Assembly (NCBI GenBank): GCA_964628195.1
Contig: CAZVPF010000018.1
Span: 8,283-72,282, forward strand
Source of the DNA: CAZVPF01 sp964628195
GTDB taxonomy: Bacteria > Planctomycetota > Phycisphaerae > Sedimentisphaerales > Anaerohalosphaeraceae
Length of the DNA stretch: 64,000 bases
Direction: 5' to 3'
Part shown: one piece after another, positions 52,845 through 60,572 of the stretch
Numbering within the stretch: the stretch's first letter is position 1
How the letters are laid out: each line of letters starts with the position of its first letter
Program-made: the position numbers and the translations under genes
Notes under the pieces: model-generated
The model's input: the letters and a program-made list of their open reading frames with translations, nothing else
Told to the model about the DNA's origin: nothing
Databases searched by the model: none

Positions 52845-54326
52845 TCAACTATACCCCTCGTTCACCCTCAAATATATTTCAAGCGAATGAAGATTCGGGT
52901 CCCCTTTGGCCTTCATCCACTCGACCATTTTGTTACGCATATCCTTCAAAACCTCAGCATAGGCATTATCCGCTGCAAGGTTGTTCAAAGCATGGGGGTC
53001 ATTCCGGTAATCATACAGCTCCTCGACAGGCCTGTGACGGAAAAACTCCATTCTTTCTTTAACTTCAGGCTCCTTTTCAGCAAGCGGACCGAGAATGCTT
53101 ATCTTATTGTCGGCCGAGAACTCAATTTTTCCACCTGTCCGCGGCTGGTCTGCCCATGCGTTGTAAATATAACCAAACTTAGACGTATGAAGAGCCCGCG
53201 TCTCGAGTATGCGTGCATGGCCGCGATGATATGCTGCAAAAACATGGTCCCGCTGAGGCTGGGAAACGCCCTCTATAACAGGCAAAAAAGAATAACCATC
53301 CATAAGCTCCGGCTGTTCGGCCCCGACGATATCAAGCACTGTCGGCATTAGATCGATACCCGACACAAAGTGTGACCTATCCACTTTGCCCGGCTTTATC
53401 TTACCGGGCCAGCGTATCACCCAAGGGGTCTTCATCGACTGAAGATAACAGTTGCCCTTGGCAAACGGAAGCGGTGCGCCGTTATCGGAAAGGAACATCA
53501 CCACCGTATTTGAATCGAGCCGGCGCTTTTTCAATATATCAAGGATTATGCCCACCGCATCATCAGCCCTTTTGCACGAATTGTAATAATAACTCAGTTC
53601 CTCGCGAACCTCAGGGCTGTCCGGCAGATAACCCGGCACAAATACTTCCTCAGGCTTGTATACGCGTGACGGGTCGGGCGGCATGTCGTTGCTCATTGTC
53701 CTTGCTTCAAGCTCGCCCTTGGAAAAAGGCCTGTGAGGATCGTAAAGGTTCGCCAGCAAAAAGAACGGCTTGCCCGACCGGCTACTTTTATCAAGAAATT
53801 CGCTGACATACCTGCCGTAAACAACGGGGTCGCGACCGTACCCGGGAAGATAATCCTCCGAAACATCCCAGTTATTTTCAAGCGGTTCGTAATGACCTTT
53901 CTTGCCGATAATACCCGTATAAAAACCATGCTTTTTGAGTGTCCCGCCCAACTGCGGCACACCGGTCGTGATCGGGTTAAACCCAACGGCCCCGTTCCTG
54001 AAAGTATACCTGCCCGTCACCCAGACCGATCTGCTGGGCTGGCAGACCGAAGCATTCACAAAAGCGTTCTCAAACCTCAAACCCTCGGTTGCCAGCATAT
54101 CTATATTCGGTGAAATATCGGGCGTCTTGCCCCCGTAACAGCCGGGAGTATATATACCCATATCGTCGGCGGTTATTATAAGCACATTGAGAACATCGGC
54201 TGGATTGCCGCTTTTTACAGGCTTGCCCATCGCAAGCAGATTACCGCAGCCGAGCGAACCCAAAGCCGCTGCCCCCATCCTTAAAAAGTTCCTTCGTGTA
54301 ACCGCAGCATAACGATGATCATTCAT
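52845..54326 (-). CDS. Tat-exported sulfatase
   Basis: 493-residue sulfatase paralogous to its downstream neighbour. Tat signal RRNFLRMGAAALGSLG; metal motif ITADDMGIYTPGCYGGKTPD; formylglycine site CQPSRSVWVTGR; FLSDNGAPLPFAKGNCYLQS later. It lacks the C-terminal binding domain. Both copies share GAVGFNPI/GTTGFNPI after the active site, suggesting the same subfamily and related substrates. AAGGGA precedes the ATG. A formylglycine-generating enzyme or anSME must act on both; none is in the window. Confidence 0.94.
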   Translation of the reverse strand: MNDHRYAAVTRRNFLRMGAAALGSLGCGNLLAMGKPVKSGNPADVLNVLIITADDMGIYTPGCYGGKTPDISPNIDMLATEGLRFENAFVNASVCQPSRSVWVTGRYTFRNGAVGFNPITTGVPQLGGTLKKHGFYTGIIGKKGHYEPLENNWDVSEDYLPGYGRDPVVYGRYVSEFLDKSSRSGKPFFLLANLYDPHRPFSKGELEARTMSNDMPPDPSRVYKPEEVFVPGYLPDSPEVREELSYYYNSCKRADDAVGIILDILKKRRLDSNTVVMFLSDNGAPLPFAKGNCYLQSMKTPWVIRWPGKIKPGKVDRSHFVSGIDLMPTVLDIVGAEQPELMDGYSFLPVIEGVSQPQRDHVFAAYHRGHARILETRALHTSKFGYIYNAWADQPRTGGKIEFSADNKISILGPLAEKEPEVKERMEFFRHRPVEELYDYRNDPHALNNLAADNAYAEVLKDMRNKMVEWMKAKGDPNLHSLEIYLRVNEGYS

Positions 54327-54397
54327 TGTCTAATTCCCTTTTAAGCATAATATACCTGTTATTAATAAGGCCCTGTTCGGCCGTTGACTCTCAAAAG

Positions 54398-55522
54398 CTA
54401 TCCAGCCAGTTCGATTGCATCCTGGTCTTCAGCCATGCCGAGACTGCTTGCCCGGCAGACGAGTTTTACCGGCATCAGCCTGTGAACCGGATGTTTAATT
54501 TTGCCTTCGATATGCTGATGCAGAAGATTAGCGCCTTCGTAACCTACCTGTTCGGTATTCTGCCACACACTCGTCAAAGGCACCTTGAGATTGTCGCAGC
54601 GAGGGGCGTCACCCGTGCCAACCACAAAAACATCCCTGCCTATCTCCAGGCCGCGCTCTTCGGCTGCGAAATAAACCGCACGGGCAATATAATTATTACC
54701 GGCAAAGATGGAATATATATCCTGCTTGCAACTGTCGAAGATCATACCTGCCGCTTCGATAAGTATTTCCTGGTGACTGAGCCTCCGGCGTTCAAGGTCT
54801 TTTGATATCTTGTCAAGATCGAAAAGATAAGGCATAAAATCTGAAAAATTGTGCTTATTCATCGCCGCCGACCAGCCCTCGACCCAGTACCTCGTCGAAC
54901 TGAGCAGTTGCGTGCTGCCAAGATAATTAACCGGAATATCATGATGTTCAAGCAGATGATCAGTAGCCAGGTAAGCGGTCGAAAAATGATCCGAACAAAC
55001 GGAACTGACCTGCATACCCGGAATTATCCTGTCGAGAAAAACTATCTGCAGGTCCTGGGAAATAGCGGAATTTACCGCTTCTTCGTAACGGTCCTCGGAT
55101 TCCGGAACGACGACCATCCCCTGCACACCCTCTGGCGGGTGTCTTAAAATATCTAAAAAACGCTTGTCAGAATGCATAGCGTCAATAACTATAAGCTCAA
55201 TATCATTTTCATCTGCGTAGCGTTTAATGCCCTTATTAAGCTCGAAACAAAACGCGTCCCCCTGCCAGCGAATATAGCACATAGCAGTTTTTTTCGGCGA
55301 ATCCAGGTCGTGGCTTACAACGGCGCCTCGCCGGCTTTGATAATTAATAATCCCCTCGTTTTCAAGGAGCTTGTAAGCGGTCTTCATCGTACCGTAATTT
55401 GTGTTCCATTCTTTTGCAAGCGCACAGATCGAAGGCAGAAGGTCGCCTCGCTGCAAACCTCTGGTCTTTATATGAGAATAAATTTTGTCACGCAGTTTTT
55501 GATAAGCAAGTCGTTTTTTCAT
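54398..55522 (-). CDS. GntR-LacI hybrid regulator, AraR-like
   Basis: 374-residue repressor-type regulator. An N-terminal GntR winged helix (KLRDKIYSHIKTRGLQRGDL, KLLENEGIINYQSRRGAVV; residues 8-72) is fused to a LacI/GalR-type periplasmic-binding sensor domain (AMCYIRWQGDAF, YLATDHLLEHHDIPVNYLGS, ending VHRLMPVKLVCRASSLG). This is the architecture of AraR-like sugar sensors. It lies 71 nt upstream of the first sulfatase gene on the same strand and is the obvious regulator of the locus. The inducing sugar cannot be read from sequence. Confidence 0.9.
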   Translation of the reverse strand: MKKRLAYQKLRDKIYSHIKTRGLQRGDLLPSICALAKEWNTNYGTMKTAYKLLENEGIINYQSRRGAVVSHDLDSPKKTAMCYIRWQGDAFCFELNKGIKRYADENDIELIVIDAMHSDKRFLDILRHPPEGVQGMVVVPESEDRYEEAVNSAISQDLQIVFLDRIIPGMQVSSVCSDHFSTAYLATDHLLEHHDIPVNYLGSTQLLSSTRYWVEGWSAAMNKHNFSDFMPYLFDLDKISKDLERRRLSHQEILIEAAGMIFDSCKQDIYSIFAGNNYIARAVYFAAEERGLEIGRDVFVVGTGDAPRCDNLKVPLTSVWQNTEQVGYEGANLLHQHIEGKIKHPVHRLMPVKLVCRASSLGMAEDQDAIELAG

Positions 55523-55530
55523 TTTTCTCT

Positions 55531-55542
55531 CACATCAATGTG
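55531..55542 (-). promoter_or_regulatory. Dyad near the regulator start
   Basis: CACATCAATGTG (55531-55542): perfect 5-bp arms around two bases, 8 nt before the regulator ATG. It could be an operator for autoregulation. Confidence 0.3.
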
Positions 55543-55565
55543 GAACACTCTGTAAAATTCCTTCA

Positions 55566-55594
55566 AAAATACCCTGTTTTCTTGGTACATACAA
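55566..55594 (-). promoter_or_regulatory. Regulator promoter overlapping an AraR-like operator
   Basis: Minus strand: TTGTAT (55589-55594), 17-nt spacer, TATTTT (55566-55571). The -35 box is part of TTGTATGTACCAA (55582-55594), close to the AraR consensus TTGTACGTACAA. Autoregulation is inferred. Confidence 0.45.
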
Positions 55595-55598
55595 TAGT

Positions 55599-55632
55599 AA
55601 AAAATACACAGCGGCCGCTTTCACAGCCGCTG
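55599..55632 (-). terminator. Rho-independent terminator after the LamG/dockerin gene
   Basis: Minus strand: CAGCGGC / GCCGCTG stem (55609-55615 and 55626-55632), 10-nt loop, then TGTATTTTTT. Lies 25 nt past the stop of the 55657-58095 gene and separates it from the regulator unit. Confidence 0.75.
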
Positions 55633-55656
55633 CGGTTATAAGTAAATAAATTCAAC

Positions 55657-58095
55657 CTATGGAAAAACAGGCTGCATTAACCAGGCCTCAACTATCTCAA
55701 GCAGATCAAGCTCATTTACCTGCTGATCCGCGACAACATCAACCGGCTCGAGGAAAGGCTGATAGACTTCGCTCAAACCCGCAAGCGTCAGTATCTCGGC
55801 CTGGGAAAGCTCGACGTTGTAAATCCTGAACTCGTCCAGTTTGCCCGCATATTCCGAGTTGTCCGCATTGTGACGAATCCCGATCGCGAACTCGTCAAGC
55901 TGCGAAATGGCCTCTTCGATCTCCGTTTCACTTGCCAATATCCCATCTTTGTAAACTTTCATCGAACCGGGATTAACAGCGTCATAACTGTAAGTAAGGG
56001 CGTAATGAACCCACCGGCCTTCATAATCATCAGCCGTAATCGCAGTCCGCAAAAAGTTATTGTTGATCTTCCACATGTTAGCGGTTTCACCGCCTCCGCC
56101 GGCAATATCCGGACACCTGAATCCGACCTTGACATCGCTGCCGAGCCCGCCTGCGAATATAAAGCCCTTATTGGCAGGCTGCGAAGCCGGATCGCCCTTC
56201 AGCCATACTGTCATAGTCAGCCCCGTGCTGACATGTGTGTTGAAAAGGTCGCCATCGCAGTTCATACGAAGCCCGAAATTGTCCTCGAACCTAAGACAGC
56301 CGTTAACCTTCCCATCCGTGTCCCAGTGAGCTGATGAGAAGTCCGTTGCATACGAATCACAGTCAAGGCTGTCAATGTTCGCCTGGTCGATTGCGTAAAA
56401 TCCCGACGTTTCATCGAAAGGATAATAAAGTATCGGTGAACTGGCCACAGCCGCAGCGGTAACATGCTCATAACTCTTAAGCCATTGTGTACCTATAAGC
56501 GCAACATCGCTGAAATCAACGATACCGTTGGCTGTTACGTCAGCGGGTATTATCGCCGACCTCTCCGGGTAAACAAAAATATTATCAATGTACACGGTCC
56601 CGGTCTTGCCGGTAGGTGTCGACGAACCCCTCTGCCCGAAACCGATTGCTATGTTGCTTATGTCGTACATATAAACACCCTGCACCGCCAGGTCCGCGTT
56701 GTCGATATCCCACTGATGCCATACTTCATCAGCCAGCTCAGAGCTGTCACCGTTGAAATATACAATTGCGGTATTACCGCTGTTGGGGTCCCAGATTGCG
56801 GCATACATGTCATCGACGTCATTCAAGCTGTCGCCCCAGAAGCTTATACTAAGCGACTTAAGCGAATCTGCCGTAAAATCGACATGGCTGTCAAGTGCAA
56901 GCTCCGCCTCCGAGTAACCTGTTGCCGTATTATCATATTCCAGCTTCATTGACTGATCGGCAAGGAAAATGGCGGTGTCAAGATCAAGCGTCGCACCGCC
57001 GGCCTCTGTCCATGAACTGCTGATAAGATTTAAACCTGTATTATAGGATTCCATGTCATCAATAGGAAGATAACCAATCGTCTGGATTTGATAAACAGGC
57101 CCTGCCCACGGACTGTCCGGGTGGGACGTGTTCACCTGGTCTATACGCAGGTAATAAGTCTGACCGTATTCAAGCCTCGGAGTCCACAGGTTCGGCGTGT
57201 CACGAATGGTCAAAACCGAAGGATCACCGTTTTCAACAAGTTCCTGGTCGTCACTGAAATAAACATAATGCTCGTCCGTTTCCTGGGCGTTATCTCCCGG
57301 GTTCCATGTGATCCAGAACTGAAGCTTATCGACAAACCCCACAGGCCCTACATCCCAGGCGATATTCAGGTCGACCACGCTTGAAGTTACCGTTGTTTTA
57401 CCTGTCGTAGTCGTGTCATAATCGTATAAAACCTCGGCCCTGCCCCCCTCGGCAATAAGTATGCTTGACTGAATAAGATCTTCCACGTCATCTGTCTTAT
57501 CACCGTCAAAGACAATGGTTCCGCCGGCGATATTTATCGTTTTCTCACCTCCGCCGTCACCGATACCGACTGTTCCGCCTATGTTCAGCACGCCTCCCTC
57601 ATGAATGGTTACAGTCGCGTCCCTGTGATTGGAAGCGTCCCATGTCATATTTAAGTTGCCGGTAATATTAAAAACACCGCCGGGGTTTCCGATGTCAATG
57701 ATTGCACCGCCGCCGTTTGCCGCGTAAACATTCGCGAATGTCGCCTCACCGCCGGTCATCAACAAGGTACCGTCAGCGTTTGTAGAAGGTCTAGCCCCAA
57801 CATTAAGTGCATTGCCGCCTGTAATTTTTCCGTTTCCTTTAATTATTAATGTTGAATCACCGCCCCAGCCGACATGCAGGTAACCGCAAACTGCATCGTT
57901 CGGTTCTCCATGCGATACAGTACACTCGGCCCCGGAATATATGGTCGCCTGAAGCGTGCTTCCTCCGTTGACAAATGGAATACCCTCGCTCCAGTTGAGC
58001 TCATCGTTCCAGTTGCCTATGCCCGTGTAATTGTTTGCACCAAAACAAAGACCGGCAAAACACGTTACAATAATCAGAACATTAATAGCTTTCAT
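55657..58095 (-). CDS. Exported LamG protein with strand repeats and split dockerin
   Basis: 812-residue exported protein. Start is ATG 58095, 9 nt after GGAGGT; a GTG at 58104 abuts that site. Sec signal to about residue 19 (CFAGLCFG); Gly-rich strand repeats (about 20-225; TLLMTGGEATFANVYAANGG); FN3-like segment (about 240-340); a galactose-binding-like jelly roll (PIDDMESYNTGLNL..., about 345-510); a dockerin-like repeat (ADVTANGIVDFSDVALIGTQW); a LamG domain (ILYYPFDETSGFYAIDQ..., about 555-765) and a second dockerin-like repeat at the very end (NELDLLEIVEAWLM). No catalytic domain is apparent; a binding or surface role in glycan capture is likely. Confidence 0.78.
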   Translation of the reverse strand: MKAINVLIIVTCFAGLCFGANNYTGIGNWNDELNWSEGIPFVNGGSTLQATIYSGAECTVSHGEPNDAVCGYLHVGWGGDSTLIIKGNGKITGGNALNVGARPSTNADGTLLMTGGEATFANVYAANGGGAIIDIGNPGGVFNITGNLNMTWDASNHRDATVTIHEGGVLNIGGTVGIGDGGGEKTINIAGGTIVFDGDKTDDVEDLIQSSILIAEGGRAEVLYDYDTTTTGKTTVTSSVVDLNIAWDVGPVGFVDKLQFWITWNPGDNAQETDEHYVYFSDDQELVENGDPSVLTIRDTPNLWTPRLEYGQTYYLRIDQVNTSHPDSPWAGPVYQIQTIGYLPIDDMESYNTGLNLISSSWTEAGGATLDLDTAIFLADQSMKLEYDNTATGYSEAELALDSHVDFTADSLKSLSISFWGDSLNDVDDMYAAIWDPNSGNTAIVYFNGDSSELADEVWHQWDIDNADLAVQGVYMYDISNIAIGFGQRGSSTPTGKTGTVYIDNIFVYPERSAIIPADVTANGIVDFSDVALIGTQWLKSYEHVTAAAVASSPILYYPFDETSGFYAIDQANIDSLDCDSYATDFSSAHWDTDGKVNGCLRFEDNFGLRMNCDGDLFNTHVSTGLTMTVWLKGDPASQPANKGFIFAGGLGSDVKVGFRCPDIAGGGGETANMWKINNNFLRTAITADDYEGRWVHYALTYSYDAVNPGSMKVYKDGILASETEIEEAISQLDEFAIGIRHNADNSEYAGKLDEFRIYNVELSQAEILTLAGLSEVYQPFLEPVDVVADQQVNELDLLEIVEAWLMQPVFP

Positions 58096-58159
58096 AACGA
58101 TCACACCTCCATTATAAAGTTAAAAGACATAACATATCTCAAGTCTTACTCATAAAATA

Positions 58160-58990
58160 CTACTTAGGCTCCGGAAAACCCTGCATCCAATCAGGCCAGT
58201 CTTCACCCTGAAGAGGATCCCTTTTTGTGTCAAACCTCTTGCTCCAGGGATATTCCCACAAACCTTTTAAATACATCTTCTGCACGGAACCGTCAACAAA
58301 AGCCCCGCTGGTTATTCCATTTTGATGTCGGTTTATAAGAAACCTGCCGATTTCTCCGGTAGCCTTGCCCGGTCCGGGGTTGGCAGTGTTAGGACTATCG
58401 CTTTCAAGGGGGGCAGAATCCCAGAACCATCCATCGGCAAATACAGGCACTTCGTCCGCTTGCTTTATCCTGTTTACATTTCTCCAGAAATTCCATTTCG
58501 GCCTTCCATATAGCCCGATTTCAGATCCGCCGTCATCAACCGGATTATAAAGCCACGCGTTAAACGTATAACTGCCCCGCATATTGTATACGAAAGGACT
58601 GTTATAATTATTGTAAGCCTCGGTGTCCCAAATGGTAAAGTTCTTATTTTCTTCATTCTGGTTCTTTTGAGGGTTATCAGCCATGGGACAAAAACGAAAC
58701 TCGGGGTTTTCAACATCGGAATAATAAATCCGCATTGAATCGATCCACTTGCCGCCCGGCTCGAAATCGGACTCACTGGTCTTTGAGAAACCGTCACTCA
58801 TATTCCCGTCATAGTCAATCACATACATGTTATAAACAAGCCCCCACTGCCTGAGGTTTGACTTGCACAGCACATTCTTGGCCAAAAGCTTGGCCTTGCT
58901 TAACGCCGGCATGAGAATTGACAAAAGCAGAGCAATAATAGAAATGACAACCAAAAGCTCGATTAGAGTAAAACCTGACTTCTTTTTCAT
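58160..58990 (-). CDS. Prepilin-type N-methylation protein, H-X-DG variant
   Basis: 276-residue pseudopilin-like protein. The prepilin peptidase site and helix are clear: KSGFTLIELLVVISIIALLL (cleavage before Phe). The C-terminus has RHQNGITSGAFVDGSV, a variant of the planctomycete H-X9-DG motif with ten residues between His and Asp. In between is a Trp/Tyr-rich domain (GLVYNMYVIDYDGNMSDG). Start ATG 58990 has AAGGAAGG upstream; a longer frame to 59026 is less likely. Planctomycetes carry many such proteins; a role in surface display or secretion of glycan proteins is inference. First gene of the locus, 64 nt before the LamG gene. Confidence 0.88.
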   Translation of the reverse strand: MKKKSGFTLIELLVVISIIALLLSILMPALSKAKLLAKNVLCKSNLRQWGLVYNMYVIDYDGNMSDGFSKTSESDFEPGGKWIDSMRIYYSDVENPEFRFCPMADNPQKNQNEENKNFTIWDTEAYNNYNSPFVYNMRGSYTFNAWLYNPVDDGGSEIGLYGRPKWNFWRNVNRIKQADEVPVFADGWFWDSAPLESDSPNTANPGPGKATGEIGRFLINRHQNGITSGAFVDGSVQKMYLKGLWEYPWSKRFDTKRDPLQGEDWPDWMQGFPEPK

Positions 58991-59628
58991 GGCCACAAAC
59001 CTTCCTTCTTGCCAAAATAATTTCACTTCAAAAACACAGCTTTGAACTTAGAATCCATAACCGTTATCATAACAGTATTCCCAGTTATTTGCAATTAAAT
59101 TTTCACATTTTTTGAATTTATTTTCAAAATTGCATAAATTATTTATATATAATTTACACTTTTTGGGGTTAGATTACCCGTTATCTGTCTATAAACATAA
59201 TGCCTGACAAAAACAGGCCAAAAAAAAGATTTCCCTATCTAAATCTTTTCAAATAAACGACTTATACGCTCAATGCTCCATCGCCCAGCCTTGCTTCTAT
59301 GTTATTGTAAATAATACCCACAGATGCAATTTTTTGGATAAATCACTGTTAATAATAGACTTACACAAAAATAATCCATTGGCTTCATCAAAAACGTAAG
59401 AATGGAATTCTATTTACAAAAATACAAAAATAATTACAAAAATAACAGAAATCACTTGCACATTCTTCTCGCTTCCGTTATAATCGCTTTTGTTAAGTTG
59501 GTTAAGATAGTTTTGTAGTGGTGAAAAGCATTTTGTTTAGGCCCCAGGTAAAAAATAAGTCTATCATACATCCCTTGCTTTTTATCACATTTGATTTTTA
59601 ATGTTATTTTAGTTTTGGAGGAAAGACG
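58991..59628. other. AT-rich divergent intergenic region
   Basis: About 640 bp with no credible gene. Contents: AT dyad TTTTGAA / TTCAAAA (59110-59129); GCCTG / CAGGC hairpin (59202-59218); a perfect 9-bp inverted repeat AAAAGATTT / AAATCTTTT (59224-59249), followed on the minus strand by T8; short direct repeats ACAAAAATA at 59415-59448; and the promoter of the PEP-CTERM gene (59456-59484). No small RNA can be claimed. Confidence 0.5.
59456..59484 (+). promoter_or_regulatory. Promoter of the PEP-CTERM gene
   Basis: TTGCAC (59456-59461), 17-nt spacer, perfect TATAAT (59479-59484); the leader is about 140 nt, ending with GGAGGAAAGACG before the ATG. Confidence 0.7.
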
Positions 59629-60456
59629 ATGAAGAAGAAATGTTTTTTACTCACCACAATTGCCATCTTTTTAATTGCACCGGCATTTGCTGCGTCAACA
59701 TGGACAAATGGAGGCGGTGACAACCTTTGGAGCAACACTGACAACTGGGCGGGAACTGATACTTCGGGCCTGCCGAGCCAGTCGCTGCAGACGATTATCG
59801 GCAAAAATGGTGCCGATAAATGTCTCATTACATCTGGTACGAATGCGCTTTCAAGACTCCTTCACCTTGGCTATAGTTCAAGTCAGCCTAATGGTGAACT
59901 TGAAATGACAGGCGGAACCCTGGACGTTGGACCTACAAACCAGTCTATATGGGTCGGCAAGGCAGCTGGTTACCAGGGCACTTTTACTTTGAAAGGCGGC
60001 GATGTATTTATTGGAAACGGCGGAAGGCTTTCTGCCGGTAAAGACGGCACAGGGTACATTTTCCTTTCAGGCGGAACAGTAGACGCTCCGGTACTTAAGG
60101 TAGCAGAAAGTACAACCTCTTATGGCGAAGTCCATCTTGACGGCGGCAGGATTGACCTGAGAAACTCCCTCGCTTTTGGCGCGGGGACAGGTTTCGTTGA
60201 CATAACAGACGGCATCCTGACACTGCCCAAATATCTTGATGGTGGTGACGGCCCGGTCGATGTTATTGACAGCATCAACGGCTGGATAGCCGACGACAGC
60301 ATTACCGGCTTTGGTTCCTCTAATGACAGTTATGTAGTTGTAACAGAATACAATGATCAAGGCCAGGATCGCTACAAAATAACTGCGGTTCCCGAACCTG
60401 CTACAATGTTCCTTCTGGGCATAGGCGGCATGGCCATGCTTCGCAGAAAGAAATGA
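59629..60456 (+). CDS. PEP-CTERM sorting-domain protein with strand repeats
   Basis: 275-residue exported protein. Sec signal (1-21, ending APAFAA), a Gly/Thr-rich strand-repeat body (GELEMTGGTLDVGP, GTFTLKGGDVFIGNGG, GYIFLSGGTVDAPVLKV), and a complete PEP-CTERM tail: VPEPATMFLLGIGG, hydrophobic helix, then RRKK. Such tails are processed by an exosortase (not in the window) and usually mark extracellular-matrix or surface proteins. The first mature residues (TWTNGGGDNLWSNTDNWAG) resemble the start of the 815- and 970-residue proteins of the adjacent locus. Strong own promoter and terminator: monocistronic. Confidence 0.9.
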   Translation: MKKKCFLLTTIAIFLIAPAFAASTWTNGGGDNLWSNTDNWAGTDTSGLPSQSLQTIIGKNGADKCLITSGTNALSRLLHLGYSSSQPNGELEMTGGTLDVGPTNQSIWVGKAAGYQGTFTLKGGDVFIGNGGRLSAGKDGTGYIFLSGGTVDAPVLKVAESTTSYGEVHLDGGRIDLRNSLAFGAGTGFVDITDGILTLPKYLDGGDGPVDVIDSINGWIADDSITGFGSSNDSYVVVTEYNDQGQDRYKITAVPEPATMFLLGIGGMAMLRRKK

Positions 60457-60488
60457 GTGAAGTTTAAGCGTCACTTAAAATGATTTCT

Positions 60489-60522
60489 AAACGCCGGTCT
60501 TAGCAAAAGATCGGCGTTTTTT
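60489..60522 (+). terminator. Rho-independent terminator of the PEP-CTERM gene
   Basis: AAACGCCG (60489-60496) / CGGCGTTT (60512-60519) with further inner pairing (TCTT/AAGA), followed by TTT; also plausible for the opposite strand, ending pheT transcription. Confidence 0.8.
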
Positions 60523-60572
60523 GTATCAACCTTCGGCATTGTCATCGAGCATATGCTCTGGCTCACCTGTTG

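Noticed and set aside
59224..59249. Small RNA terminator (hairpin followed by T8 on the minus strand)
   Set aside because: The stem is all A/T except one pair, no promoter or conserved transcript upstream on that strand could be identified.
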